A program made the position numbers and the translations under genes. The notes beneath the pieces are model-generated. The model was given only the letters and a program-made list of their open reading frames with translations, made no database searches and had not been told where the DNA came from. This document shows positions 1 to 6,350 of a stretch of 6,350 bases of DNA, piece after piece. This stretch comes from an uncultured Verrucomicrobiota bacterium. Its GTDB lineage: Bacteria > Verrucomicrobiota > Verrucomicrobiae > Opitutales > Opitutaceae. The DNA is taken from positions 1 to 6,350 of the forward strand of contig CAMLQS010000299.1 of assembly GCA_946482165.1 (NCBI GenBank), in the 5' to 3' direction. Each line of letters begins with the position of its first letter. The first letter of the stretch is position 1.

Positions 1-1
1 C

Positions 2-325
2 GATCTCTTTCTGGCCAACAACACCGCCGTGTTTCGCCGTCTCCTCCCCGAGATGTCGATCCAGGTCCTGCCGCGGGACCACCCGATCTACACCTGCTAC
101 TTCACGCCCAAGGCCCGTCCGCCCCACACCTACCACGGCAACATCCTGGACCCGAAGCGGGAGCGCCATGGCCTCTACGGCATCTACCTCGGCGACCGTC
201 TGGCCTCCCTGATCAGCCTCAGCGGCCTGCAATGCGGCTGGGATCACATGGTCGCTCCGCCCGGCCACCCCGAAGAGTGCATGAAGATGGTCGTGAACAT
301 CTACGTCACCGCCATGACCGCCTGA
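2..325 (+). CDS. DUF4159 domain protein, C-terminal part (5' end outside window)
   Basis: This is the last 107 codons of a gene that begins before the window; the frame is open from base 2 (reading DLFLANNTAVFRRLLPEM) to the TGA at 323-325. A GTG at 29 is in frame but is not the start, because the homology extends upstream of it. The product is recognised by close correspondence with the complete downstream gene: LPRDHPIYTCYF here matches LPDDHEIFQCYF there, GDRLASLISLSGLQCGW matches DGRLIAVISISGLECGW, and CMKMVVNIYVTAMT matches CMKIIVNTYVYAMT. These blocks, ending in an N-x-Y-x-x-A-M/L-T motif, are typical of the DUF4159 (PF13709) family, which I recall as having a glutamine-amidotransferase-like fold and no established activity. 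The 28-base gap to the next gene suggests co-transcription. No specific function can be assigned. Confidence 0.85.
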   Translation, partial: DLFLANNTAVFRRLLPEMSIQVLPRDHPIYTCYFTPKARPPHTYHGNILDPKRERHGLYGIYLGDRLASLISLSGLQCGWDHMVAPPGHPEECMKMVVNIYVTAMTA

Positions 326-353
326 GTGTCCTCGCCCCCCAATATTCGTCGCC

Positions 354-1058
354 ATGAGACTCCGTTTTTTCACCGCCGTCGGCGCCGCGCTGCTCGCGCT
401 GAGCACCATCGTGCTGCCGGCCGACGAAGCCGGCCACAAAGGCGGCCGGGTAGGCTGGGCGCGTCTCGTCACCCCCGACAACAAGTGGTCCCTGCACAGT
501 GACCAGGACCCGAAGCTGGCGACTTTTATCCGCAGTCAGACCACCCTGAACATCGACCCGGTGTGGTATAGCGTCGAGCCGGGCAACCTGGACCAGCTCT
601 GCGCCTACCCCTTTGTCTACGTCAAAGAGCTGTTCCGCGTGACCGATCCCGCGCACCTCAAGAACATCCAGGAATACCTCCGCCGCGGCGGCTTCATCTG
701 CATCGATCCATGCGTGAACGGATTTTCTCCGCAGCAGAAGGCCGACCTCATCCTGAAAAACGCCACCTTGTTCAAAGGCCTGTTCCCGAACTGCGAAGTT
801 CGCGAACTCCCGGACGACCATGAGATTTTCCAGTGTTATTTTTCCGTGGTGGTCGATGAGCTCTACACGCCCGACATGCTCAGTCGCGGCGCGATCAAGC
901 CGCCTCGCATCGGCCTGACCGGCGTGTTTCTCGACGGACGCCTGATCGCGGTCATCAGCATCAGCGGCCTCGAATGCGGCTGGCCCGAGACGCCCCAGCG
1001 CGTGCCCGGCTGCATGAAAATCATCGTGAACACCTACGTCTACGCGATGACGCGCTGA
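354..1058 (+). CDS. Secreted DUF4159 domain protein, complete
   Basis: A 234-residue protein of unknown function. Residues 1-23 form a Sec signal peptide (MRLRF, then a hydrophobic stretch to VLPA) with likely cleavage near Ala23 before DEAGHKGG, and no lipobox cysteine, so the mature protein should be periplasmic or exported. The rest is one DUF4159 domain: GRVGWARLVTP near residue 30, a YPFVYVKELF segment near 84, a Gly-Gly turn in RRGGFICIDPC near 110, LPDDHEIFQCYF near 150, ISISGLECGW near 200, and the C-terminal NTYVYAMT. The order and spacing of these blocks fit the family. The ATG at 354 is chosen because it directly precedes the signal peptide; no Shine-Dalgarno-like purine run lies upstream. 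It is a tandem paralogue of the truncated gene 28 bases upstream. In other bacteria DUF4159 often occurs with MoxR ATPase, DUF58 and BatA-like genes, but none is visible here. Confidence 0.88.
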   Translation: MRLRFFTAVGAALLALSTIVLPADEAGHKGGRVGWARLVTPDNKWSLHSDQDPKLATFIRSQTTLNIDPVWYSVEPGNLDQLCAYPFVYVKELFRVTDPAHLKNIQEYLRRGGFICIDPCVNGFSPQQKADLILKNATLFKGLFPNCEVRELPDDHEIFQCYFSVVVDELYTPDMLSRGAIKPPRIGLTGVFLDGRLIAVISISGLECGWPETPQRVPGCMKIIVNTYVYAMTR

Positions 1059-1066
1059 CGTCCCTC

Positions 1067-1079
1067 GTTAGCGCAAGCC
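1067..1079 (+). repeat. 13-base near-direct repeat, copy 1
   Basis: GTTAGCGCAAGCC. It matches the element at 1189-1201 (GTTGGCGCTAGCC) at 11 of 13 positions, in the same orientation, 122 bases apart. The pair brackets the A/T-richer core of the spacer upstream of the first GH95 gene, so a regulator-binding site is possible. In GC-rich DNA a chance match is also plausible, and neither copy is a clean palindrome. Confidence 0.2.
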
Positions 1080-1188
1080 GCTCCAAGATCCAAGAGCCCG
1101 CCGCCGGCTGCGCCTTATTATCTGCGTCTTTTGGGTATTTTTTCCGCCGACTATTCTGGTGGTTTGAGCGTCCGCCGCCGCCCACTCT

Positions 1189-1201
1189 GTTGGCGCTAGC
1201 C
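1189..1201 (+). repeat. 13-base near-direct repeat, copy 2
   Basis: GTTGGCGCTAGCC, ending 16 bases before the GH95 start codon at 1218. It is the partner of the element at 1067-1079 with two mismatches. If it binds a repressor, the position close to the start codon would suit blocking transcription or elongation. This is speculative. Confidence 0.2.
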
Positions 1202-1217
1202 CCCGGACCCCGCCCCC

Positions 1218-3614
1218 ATGACGTTCCGTTTTTTGGCCCCCTTTGTCCCCCTGCTCGGCCTCGCGCTCAGCCTCGCCGCCGCCCCGCGCGACGAGGCCCG
1301 CTACGTCGTCCTCACCTCCCCCGGCGAACACCTCTTCGAATCCACCCCGCTCGGCAACGGCCGCCTCGGCGCCGCGCTCTACGGCGGCATCGCCGAAGAA
1401 CGCATCGTGCTCAACGAAACCGGCATGTGGTCCGGCTCACCGCAGGCGGCCGACCGCCCCGACGCCCACAAGGCCCTGTCCGAAATTCGCCGTCTCCTCC
1501 TTGAAGGCAAAAACCACGAGGCCGAGGCGCTGGTGAACGCCCACTTCACCTGCGCCGGCGAGGGCTCCGGCCGCGGCGTCGGCGCCAACAAGCCCTTCGG
1601 CTGCTACCAGACGCTCGGCAATCTGCGCCTCTCGTTCCCCGCCTCCGCCGACACCACCGCGTATCCGGTCACCGGTTACCGCCGCACCCTCGATCTCGCC
1701 GAGGCGGTCGGCCGCCTCGACTACGAGCAGGACGGCGTGCGCTTCACCCGCGAGGCCTTCGTCAGCGCGCCCGGCGAGGCCATCGTGATCCGCCTCACCG
1801 CCAGCGCGCCCGGCCGCATCTCGTTCGACGCCACCCTCGACCGCCCCGAGCGCTTCGCCGTCGAACCCGTCGGCGCCGACGGCCTGCTCATGCACGGCCG
1901 GCTCAACGACGGTCGCGAAGCCGACACCGGCGTGCGCTACGCCGCCCGCCTGAAAATCATCCCGCGCGGCGGCACGCTCGAAACCGTTGGCGACTCGCTT
2001 CGCCTGCGCGGAGCCGACGAGGCCCTACTCCTCGTCACCGCCGCCACCGACATCAAGACCTTCGCCGGCCGCAAAGTCTCGGACGTCCGCGCCGCCGCCG
2101 AGGCCGACCTCGCCCGCGCCGCCGCGCAAACCTTCACCGAGCTTCGCGCCGCCCACGTCGCCGACTACCGGCGCTACTTCGACCGCGCCACGCTCGATCT
2201 CGGCCCCGTCGATCCCTTCGTATCCCGGCACGCCACACCCGACCGGCTCAAAGCGTTTCACGAAGGCACCCCGGATCCGTCCCTCGCCGCGCTCTACTTC
2301 AACTTCGGCCGCTACCTCCTCATCGCCTCGTCACGTCCCGGCGGCTTGCCCGCCAATCTCCAAGGCCTTTGGGCCGACAAGATCCAGACCGCCTGGAATG
2401 GCGACTGGCACACCAACATCAACGTGCAGATGAACTACTGGCCGGCCGAGGTCACCAACCTCTCCGAACTGCACGAACCGCTCTTCGCCCTCATCGAGTC
2501 GCTCGTCGCTCCCGGCGAAAAAACCGCCAAGGCCTACTACGGCGCGCGCGGCTGGGTTTCCTTCCTTCTCTCCAACCCCTGGGGTTTCACGTCGCCGGGC
2601 GAATCCGCCTCCTGGGGCTCCACCGTCTCCTGCTCCGCCTGGCTCTGCCAGCACCTCTGGGACCGCTACCTCTTCACCGGCGACCGCGCCTTCCTCGAAC
2701 GCGCCTATCCCGTCCTGAAGGGCGCGTCCCAGTTCTACCTCGACATGCTCATCGTCGAGCCGAAGACGGGCCATCTCGTCACCGCGCCCTCGAACTCGCC
2801 GGAGAACGCCTTCCTTCTCGACGGCAAACCCGCCCACGTCTGCCTCGGCCCGACCGCCGACCAGCAACTCCTCCGCTACCTCTTCACCGCCACCCGCGAC
2901 GCCGCCGCGCTGCTCGACCGCGACGCCGACCTCCGGGCCGAGCTCGACACCGCCCTGCCCCGCCTCGCTCCCACCCGCCTCGGCGCCGACGGCCGCGTGA
3001 TGGAGTGGCTCGAAGAATACCCCGAGGCCGATCCGAAACACCGCCACATCGCCCACCTCTGGGGTCTCTATCCGGGCGGCGAAATCACACCGCGCGGCAC
3101 GCCCGCACTCGCCGCCGGCGCCCGCAAGACCCTCGACGTGCGCGGCGACGGTTCCACCGGCTGGAGTCTCGCTTTCAAAATGATCCTCCGCACCCGTCTC
3201 GGCGACGGCGACCGCGCGCACACCATCTTCCGCAACGCCCTCAAACCCGCCGACGCCGCCACGAGCAAACAGCGCTGGAGCGGCGGCACCTACGCCAACC
3301 TCTTCGGCTCGCACCCGCCTTTCCAGATCGACGGCAACTTCGGCATCACCGCCGCCATCGCCGAGATGCTCGTGCAAAGCTCCCCCGACGAGATCGTCCT
3401 CCTTCCCGCCCTCCCCTCCGCCTGGCCCGAAGGCTCCGTCCGCGGCCTCCGCGCCCGCGGCGGCTTCGAGGTGGACCTCGCCTGGCGCGAGGGCCGCCTC
3501 GCCGAAGCGACGATCCGCAGCGTCGGCGGCACCCGCACCACGGTCCGCCTCAAAGACCAAGCCACCCCGGTTCAACTCACCGCGGGCGAGGCTCGGTCGC
3601 TTTCTTTCCAGTGA
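1218..3614 (+). CDS. Secreted GH95 glycoside hydrolase, probable alpha-L-fucosidase
   Basis: A complete 798-residue family 95 enzyme, of usual length, expected to release terminal alpha-L-fucose with inversion. Residues 1 to about 20-22 ([11 protein letters not shown], then LALSLAAA) are a Sec signal peptide without a lipobox, so it should act outside the cytoplasm. The N-terminal beta-sandwich domain carries [12 protein letters not shown] (46-57) and NETGMWSG (66-73). The helical barrel begins around 340 and holds [17 protein letters not shown] (393-409), NSPEN (526-530), EWLEEY with [13 protein letters not shown] (596-620) and FQIDGNFG (702-709). By motif and spacing against Bifidobacterium bifidum AfcA, the catalytic set is Asn400, Asn402, Glu529 (acid) and Asp705. 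His398 is the residue I recall as associated with fucose rather than L-galactose. Oddity: [13 protein letters not shown] (445-457) has Phe-Leu where relatives usually have His-His. The ATG at 1218 directly precedes the signal peptide; upstream sequence is C-rich with no Shine-Dalgarno. It probably forms an operon with the next GH95 gene, 52 bases on. Confidence 0.93.
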   Translation: MTFRFLAPFVPLLGLALSLAAAPRDEARYVVLTSPGEHLFESTPLGNGRLGAALYGGIAEERIVLNETGMWSGSPQAADRPDAHKALSEIRRLLLEGKNHEAEALVNAHFTCAGEGSGRGVGANKPFGCYQTLGNLRLSFPASADTTAYPVTGYRRTLDLAEAVGRLDYEQDGVRFTREAFVSAPGEAIVIRLTASAPGRISFDATLDRPERFAVEPVGADGLLMHGRLNDGREADTGVRYAARLKIIPRGGTLETVGDSLRLRGADEALLLVTAATDIKTFAGRKVSDVRAAAEADLARAAAQTFTELRAAHVADYRRYFDRATLDLGPVDPFVSRHATPDRLKAFHEGTPDPSLAALYFNFGRYLLIASSRPGGLPANLQGLWADKIQTAWNGDWHTNINVQMNYWPAEVTNLSELHEPLFALIESLVAPGEKTAKAYYGARGWVSFLLSNPWGFTSPGESASWGSTVSCSAWLCQHLWDRYLFTGDRAFLERAYPVLKGASQFYLDMLIVEPKTGHLVTAPSNSPENAFLLDGKPAHVCLGPTADQQLLRYLFTATRDAAALLDRDADLRAELDTALPRLAPTRLGADGRVMEWLEEYPEADPKHRHIAHLWGLYPGGEITPRGTPALAAGARKTLDVRGDGSTGWSLAFKMILRTRLGDGDRAHTIFRNALKPADAATSKQRWSGGTYANLFGSHPPFQIDGNFGITAAIAEMLVQSSPDEIVLLPALPSAWPEGSVRGLRARGGFEVDLAWREGRLAEATIRSVGGTRTTVRLKDQATPVQLTAGEARSLSFQ

Positions 3615-3619
3615 TTCGC

Positions 3620-3640
3620 GCCGCCCTCGTCGGCGGCTTT
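3620..3640 (+). terminator. GC hairpin with short T run between the two GH95 genes
   Basis: GCCGCC (3620-3625), a six-base loop CTCGTC, then GGCGGC (3632-3637) form a perfect 6-bp all-GC stem followed by only three T residues. It starts six bases after the stop codon of the first GH95 gene. The T tract is short for a strong intrinsic terminator, so it may act as a partial terminator or as a hairpin that protects the 3' end of the upstream message. Its effect on expression is inferred. Confidence 0.4.
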
Positions 3641-3666
3641 CCCCAACCTCGCGCCCCTCCCCAAGC

Positions 3667-6350
3667 ATGAACCCGCAACGCCTTCTGAGCCTCGCCGCCC
3701 TCGCGCTCGGCTCGATCCTGGCACTTCCTCTCCGCGCCGCCCAAGGCCCGATGGAATTGTTCGCCACCACCGCCGCGACCTACGGCGTCCAGACCTCCAA
3801 CGACGCCCACCCCATCGGCAACGGCCGTCTCGCCGCGATGATCTACGGCGGCGTCGCGCAGGAGATCATCCAGTTCAACGAGGACACCGTCTGGGCCGGC
3901 CGCCCGCAGGACTACTCGCGGGTCGGCGCGGTCGACTCCCTCGCGACCATCCGCAACCACGTCTGGCTCGGCCAAGGCGAAGACGCCTACCTTCTCGGGG
4001 CGAAAGACACGTTCATGTCGTCTCCTCTGCGGCAGAGCCCCTATCAGCCGACCGCGAATCTCCGACTGAACTTCGCCCACGCCACGCCGACCGGTTACCG
4101 ACGCTCGCTCGACCTCGATACGGCCCTCGCAAAGGTCCAATACGTCCACAACGGCGTCACCTACACGCGCGAAACTTTCGCGAGCTACCCCGATCAGGTC
4201 ATCGTCGTTCGACTCACCGCCAGCGAGGCCGGCGCGTTGTCCTTCAACTACACCTTCGACACCTTGCACTCCGAGACGGGCAACCTCCCGGTCATCGCCG
4301 TCAACGGCACCGACCTCATCCTCGACGCCAAGGTGAAACGGGACGCCAACACCGCCCGCCAGCAGATCAGCGAGGTGCGTTTCCGCGCCCGCGTGAAAAT
4401 CCAGACCGAGGGCGGCACCGTCTCCGGCTCCGGCTCCACCGTCACGGTCAACGGCGCCACGTCCGCCACCTTGATTCTCGGCGTCGCGACCAACTTCGTC
4501 GCCTACAACAATCTCACCGGCGACCCCGTCGCGCGCACCACCGCCACCCTCGATGCCGCGTCCGCCAAGACCTTCGCTCAGCTGCGCGACGCCCATATCG
4601 CCGATCACCAAGCGCTGTTCCGCCGCGTGGAGCTCGATCTCAACAGCAGCAACCAATCCACGCTCGAAACCTCCGCCCGCCTCCAGCGCATCCGCGACGC
4701 CGCGGCCGCCGTCGTCGGCACCGGCCGCGATCGCAACCCCGCCGTGCAAGCCGCGGGCGCCACCTCCCTCGCCGGCGACCTTCAGTTTGTCGCGCTGAAC
4801 TTCCAGATGGCGCGCTACCTCTACATCGCGGGCTCCCGCCCCGGCTCCCAGCCGATGAATCTCCAGGGCAAGTGGAACAACGAGCTCGACCCCGCCTGGG
4901 AGAGCAAGATGACCCTGAACATCAACCAGGAGATGAACTACTGGGGCGTCGAGATGATGAACCTCCCCGAGTGCCACCTGCCCATGGTCGAACTCGCCCG
5001 CGACCTCGCGCAAAGCGGCGCCACCGTCGCGCAACGCCACTACGGCGCCTCCGGCTGGATGGTCCATCACAACACCGATCTCTGGCGCGGCGCCGCCCCG
5101 ATCAACAACCCCGGCGGCCTCTGGCCCTCCGGCGGCGCCTGGCTGAGCCAGCACCTCTGGTGGCACTACCTCTACACCGGCGACCAGACCTACCTAGCCG
5201 ATGTCTATCCGCTGATGAAAGGCGCCGCGCAGTTCTTCGTCGATTTTCTCGTCGCCGACCCGCGCTCCGGCCGCACGCCCTACCTGGTCACCAACCCGGG
5301 CCACTCGCCCGAGCAGCCCAACCCCTCCCTCGGCGACAACGGTGAACTCGTCGCCGGCGTCACGATGGACAACCAGCTCATCCGCGAGCTGTTCACCTGC
5401 GTCATCAAGGCCGCCGAAGTCCTCGGCGTGGACTCCACGTTTTGCGACACCCTCGCCGCCAAGCGCGCCCTCCTGCCGCCCAACCAGATCGGCCGCCTCG
5501 GCCAACTCCAGGAATGGCTCGAGGACGTGGACGTCGCCAACGAGCACCGTCATCTCTCGCCCCTCGTCGCCCTGTTCCCGTCCGACCAGATCAGCCCGAT
5601 CCACGAGCCCGCGCTCGCCGCCGCCGGCCGTCTCCACCTCCAGTGGAAGAGCGACACCACCAACAACACCTCGTGGAGCCAGGCCTGGAAAATGTGCCTG
5701 CGCAACACGCTCTTCGAGGGCGACCACGGCTTCCTGATCTTCGCCAACCTCCTCCGCACCTCGCACTCCAACAACCTCGTCTTCTCGATCAAGGGCGGCG
5801 GCGCCGCCGAGAACCAGATCGACGGCAACCTCGGCTCCGCGATGGGCATCGGCATGTTCTTCCTGCAAAACACGCGCGGCGAGATTCACCTCCTGCCCGC
5901 GCTCCCCTCGAGCATTCCCCAAGGCAGCGTCAAAGGCCTGCGCTCCCCCGGCGCCTTCACCGTGGATCTCGCCTGGTCCGGCGGACAACTCGCCTCGGGC
6001 AAGATCCATTCCGACCGGGGCAACCCCTGCCGCATCCGCAGCGCCACGGTCTTCCACGTCCGACGCGCCGGCAACCCCGTCCCGCTCACCCAGGTCTCGG
6101 CCAATCTGTATGAGTTTCCCACTACGGCGGGCGCCGACTACGACCTGATCGCCGGCGCCGATCCGCAGCCAGACACCGACGGCGACGGCATCCCCGACGC
6201 GACCGAAAACGCCCTCGCCGACATGGGCCTCAACCCCGCGCAGGATTCCTCCGCCTGGCTCTCGCTTCTCACCGACCACGGCCCCGCGCTCGGTCTCTAC
6301 ACCCGCGAGCAACTTCTCCGAGCCGAAACCGGCGCCCGCCTCCTGCAACG
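3667..6350 (+). CDS. Secreted GH95 glycoside hydrolase, divergent, possible alpha-L-galactosidase; 3' end outside window
   Basis: At least 894 codons are open from the ATG at 3667 to the window edge with no stop. Residues 1-25 (MNPQRLLSLAALALG to LRAA) are a Sec signal peptide. The GH95 module follows: GNGRL (51-55), NEDTVW (71-76), TLNINQEMNYW (416-426), HHNTDLW (467-473), HSPEQ (546-550), EWLED with HRHLSPL (616-633) and NQIDGNLG (716-723). Expected catalytic residues are Asn418, Asn420, Glu549 and Asp719, all present. Differences from the preceding enzyme are marked: Thr416 replaces the His two before the Asn pair, Pro632 replaces the His of HRHIAHL, and the stretch between beta domain and barrel (324-385) is 21 residues longer. 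After about residue 830 comes a tail absent from the neighbour, with one DTDGDGIPDATE motif (836-847) and continuing past the edge. Thr416 suggests L-galactose or another L-sugar instead of fucose. Family membership is clear; specificity is inferred. Confidence 0.92.
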   Translation, partial: MNPQRLLSLAALALGSILALPLRAAQGPMELFATTAATYGVQTSNDAHPIGNGRLAAMIYGGVAQEIIQFNEDTVWAGRPQDYSRVGAVDSLATIRNHVWLGQGEDAYLLGAKDTFMSSPLRQSPYQPTANLRLNFAHATPTGYRRSLDLDTALAKVQYVHNGVTYTRETFASYPDQVIVVRLTASEAGALSFNYTFDTLHSETGNLPVIAVNGTDLILDAKVKRDANTARQQISEVRFRARVKIQTEGGTVSGSGSTVTVNGATSATLILGVATNFVAYNNLTGDPVARTTATLDAASAKTFAQLRDAHIADHQALFRRVELDLNSSNQSTLETSARLQRIRDAAAAVVGTGRDRNPAVQAAGATSLAGDLQFVALNFQMARYLYIAGSRPGSQPMNLQGKWNNELDPAWESKMTLNINQEMNYWGVEMMNLPECHLPMVELARDLAQSGATVAQRHYGASGWMVHHNTDLWRGAAPINNPGGLWPSGGAWLSQHLWWHYLYTGDQTYLADVYPLMKGAAQFFVDFLVADPRSGRTPYLVTNPGHSPEQPNPSLGDNGELVAGVTMDNQLIRELFTCVIKAAEVLGVDSTFCDTLAAKRALLPPNQIGRLGQLQEWLEDVDVANEHRHLSPLVALFPSDQISPIHEPALAAAGRLHLQWKSDTTNNTSWSQAWKMCLRNTLFEGDHGFLIFANLLRTSHSNNLVFSIKGGGAAENQIDGNLGSAMGIGMFFLQNTRGEIHLLPALPSSIPQGSVKGLRSPGAFTVDLAWSGGQLASGKIHSDRGNPCRIRSATVFHVRRAGNPVPLTQVSANLYEFPTTAGADYDLIAGADPQPDTDGDGIPDATENALADMGLNPAQDSSAWLSLLTDHGPALGLYTREQLLRAETGARLLQ
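6172..6207 (+). other. Thrombospondin type 3-like calcium-binding motif in the GH95 tail
   Basis: Codons 836-847 of the second GH95 gene encode DTDGDGIPDATE, the regular Asp spacing of a thrombospondin type 3 or dockerin-like calcium loop, followed by a short helix-like stretch and GLNPAQDSSAW. It lies just past the C-terminal beta-sandwich of the hydrolase. Such single motifs often act as rigid calcium-stabilised linkers before a surface or sorting domain; what follows here is cut off by the window edge. The form resembles tails I recall on verrucomicrobial exported proteins. Confidence 0.65.

Larger units (their letters stand above)
1059..1217 (+). promoter_or_regulatory. Non-coding spacer, probable promoter region for the GH95 gene
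   Basis: This 159-base gap separates the DUF4159 gene from the first GH95 gene and is the longest non-coding stretch in the window. Its centre (about 1115-1165) is visibly richer in A and T than the flanking genes, with TATTAT at 1116-1121 and TATTCT at 1152-1157. The best -35/-10 pair I can find is TTGGGT at 1131-1136 and TATTCT at 1152-1157, with a short 15-base spacer and a poor match to sigma-70 consensus. Calling this a promoter is therefore inference from position and base composition. No convincing terminator for the upstream gene is present. Two near-identical 13-base elements, listed separately, sit close to the two ends of the spacer. Confidence 0.3.

Noticed and set aside
306..821. 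Minus-strand open frame of 171 codons opposite the complete DUF4159 gene
   Set aside because: No domain or start signal, and it overlaps a gene with a clear signal peptide and family motifs.
1095..1109. Possible terminator after the DUF4159 gene (AGCC, seven-base loop, GGCT)
   Set aside because: The stem is only 4 bp and no T run follows directly.
974..1504. Plus-strand frame of 176 codons spanning the spacer before the first GH95 gene
   Set aside because: It overlaps both flanking genes, has Arg/Pro-rich shadow composition and no domain.
2369..3670. Plus-strand +1 frame of 433 codons inside the first GH95 gene
   Set aside because: The translation is almost entirely Arg, Pro, His and Leu, typical of an out-of-frame reading of GC-rich coding DNA. 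It does not indicate a frameshift, since the GH95 frame is intact throughout.
2331..3770. Long minus-strand open frame (479 codons) opposite the first GH95 gene
   Set aside because: Its translation is a Gly/Ala/Glu/Val/Arg-rich repetitive string with no recognisable domain. It is what the reverse complement of C-ending codons gives in GC-rich DNA, and the + strand gene is fully explained by GH95 motifs.
3577..5166. Minus-strand open frame of 529 codons opposite the second GH95 gene
   Set aside because: It has the same low-complexity antisense composition and lies against a conserved GH95 catalytic module.
5194..6348. Minus-strand open frame of 384 codons at the right edge
   Set aside because: Antisense shadow of the second GH95 gene with no independent signal.
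1..6350. Possibility of a CRISPR array, mobile element, tRNA, toxin-antitoxin or defence system
   Set aside because: No regularly spaced repeats, terminal inverted repeats, transposase or recombinase motifs, or tRNA-like arms were seen. Coding content is accounted for by the DUF4159 and GH95 genes.

Overview
The window is high-G+C bacterial DNA in which every supported gene reads on the + strand. Two features suggest a Verrucomicrobiota bacterium, most likely of the Opitutaceae type. The first is a pair of small secreted DUF4159 proteins beside large secreted glycoside hydrolases. The second is a DTDGDGIPDATE-type C-terminal tail of a style I recall from verrucomicrobial exported enzymes. The assignment is inference; there is no rRNA or marker gene here.

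Layout: bases 2-325 are the 3' end of one DUF4159 gene. Bases 354-1058 are a complete second DUF4159 gene with a signal peptide, 28 bases downstream, so the pair probably belongs to an operon that begins before the window. Bases 1059-1217 are a non-coding spacer with an A/T-richer core, the likeliest place for a new promoter. Bases 1218-3614 encode a complete 798-residue secreted GH95 enzyme. A 52-base gap containing a GC-rich hairpin follows. A second, clearly divergent secreted GH95 gene then runs from 3667 off the right edge. At least 894 codons of it are visible, and after its catalytic module it enters a calcium-binding-like (thrombospondin type 3 style) tail.

The two GH95 genes look like a small glycan-degradation locus. 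Both products carry Sec-type signal peptides and would trim terminal alpha-L-fucose or a related L-sugar from a polysaccharide outside the cytoplasm. The most interesting point is that they differ at the residue two before the catalytic Asn-x-Asn pair: His398 in the first enzyme and Thr416 in the second. As I recall from structural work on GH95, His there goes with alpha-L-fucosidase activity and Thr with alpha-L-galactosidase activity. The pair may therefore have complementary sugar specificities. Nothing in the window indicates a CRISPR array, mobile element, RNA gene or defence system. The DUF4159 genes have no demonstrated link to the hydrolases.
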